A stretch of DNA of 31,789 nucleotides, from positions 1-31,789 of the forward strand of contig CANSES010000009.1 of the NCBI GenBank assembly GCA_947645965.1, written 5' to 3'. Of the stretch, positions 31,736 to 31,789 are shown piece by piece. Numbering within the stretch: the first letter of the stretch is position 1; every line of letters begins with the position of its first letter. A model generated the notes under the pieces. That model saw only the letters and a program-made list of their open reading frames with translations, was not told where the DNA came from and did no database searches. This stretch comes from an uncultured Enterorhabdus sp. (GTDB taxonomy: Bacteria; Actinomycetota; Coriobacteriia; Coriobacteriales; Eggerthellaceae). Position numbers and translations under genes: made by a program.

Positions 31736-31789
31736 TGAACTGCACCCCAATTCTTAGACGGGCTAATAAAGACTAAGCTGCAAGGGACT
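31736..31789 (+). mobile_element. Probable left end of an IS3-family (IS150-like) insertion sequence, cut by the window edge
   Basis: The string TGAACTGCACCCCAATTCTT, followed by AGAC, closely follows the left terminal inverted repeat of IS150-group IS3 elements, which open with TG-(T/A)-ACTGCACCC. The following AT-rich stretch and GCAAGGGACT may be the leader and ribosome site of orfA just past the window. No transposase is visible here, so the assignment rests on the end motif alone. Confidence 0.55.

Overview
The window is GC-rich, tightly packed bacterial chromosome that most resembles the Coriobacteriia, probably family Eggerthellaceae. Pointers are a membrane-type LuxR regulator remnant, Tat-exported lipoproteins, a long clostridial-type single-chain PurL, strong GC-rich codon bias and many GTG starts. 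The placement rests on gene content, not on a database search.

Layout. 1-2.2 kb: a CcdA-type thiol transporter cut by the window edge, then a DUF234-type ATPase with its own AT-rich promoter. 2.2-3.65 kb: a cluster of short palindromic repeats, then two gene remnants (agmatine deiminase and a LuxR regulator) that have both lost their 5' halves at one junction. 3.7-9.2 kb: a Tat-exported GH3 hexosaminidase lipoprotein convergent with a Tat/membrane-anchored protein of unknown function, then an OmpR/HisKA two-component pair ending in a strong terminator. 9.3-15 kb: purC, a two-TM basic protein of unknown role, and purL. 15.1-21.8 kb: the accessory part. An ECF-like sigma factor carrying a membrane span and an Ig-like ectodomain, and an Rpn/PD-(D/E)XK nuclease, face away from a 3.9 kb LPXTG surface protein gene whose frame is broken by two G tracts; a 63-aa membrane protein is coupled to its end. 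21.8-26.7 kb: murB, then a tight operon of a 43-aa membrane peptide, a TrkH/KtrB potassium channel subunit, an OB-like membrane protein and rsgA. 26.7-31.7 kb: a glycosyltransferase, a TauE/SafE permease, a LytS-type histidine kinase and a Pro/Ala-rich membrane protein. The last 54 bases look like the terminal repeat of an IS3-family element.

The most interesting features are the frame-broken, possibly phase-variable surface protein beside a membrane-tethered sigma factor with a related type of ectodomain, and a dispersed palindrome (arm GTAGGGGCGGGC) that supplies or contains the stop codons of at least five genes. No tRNA, rRNA or CRISPR array was seen.
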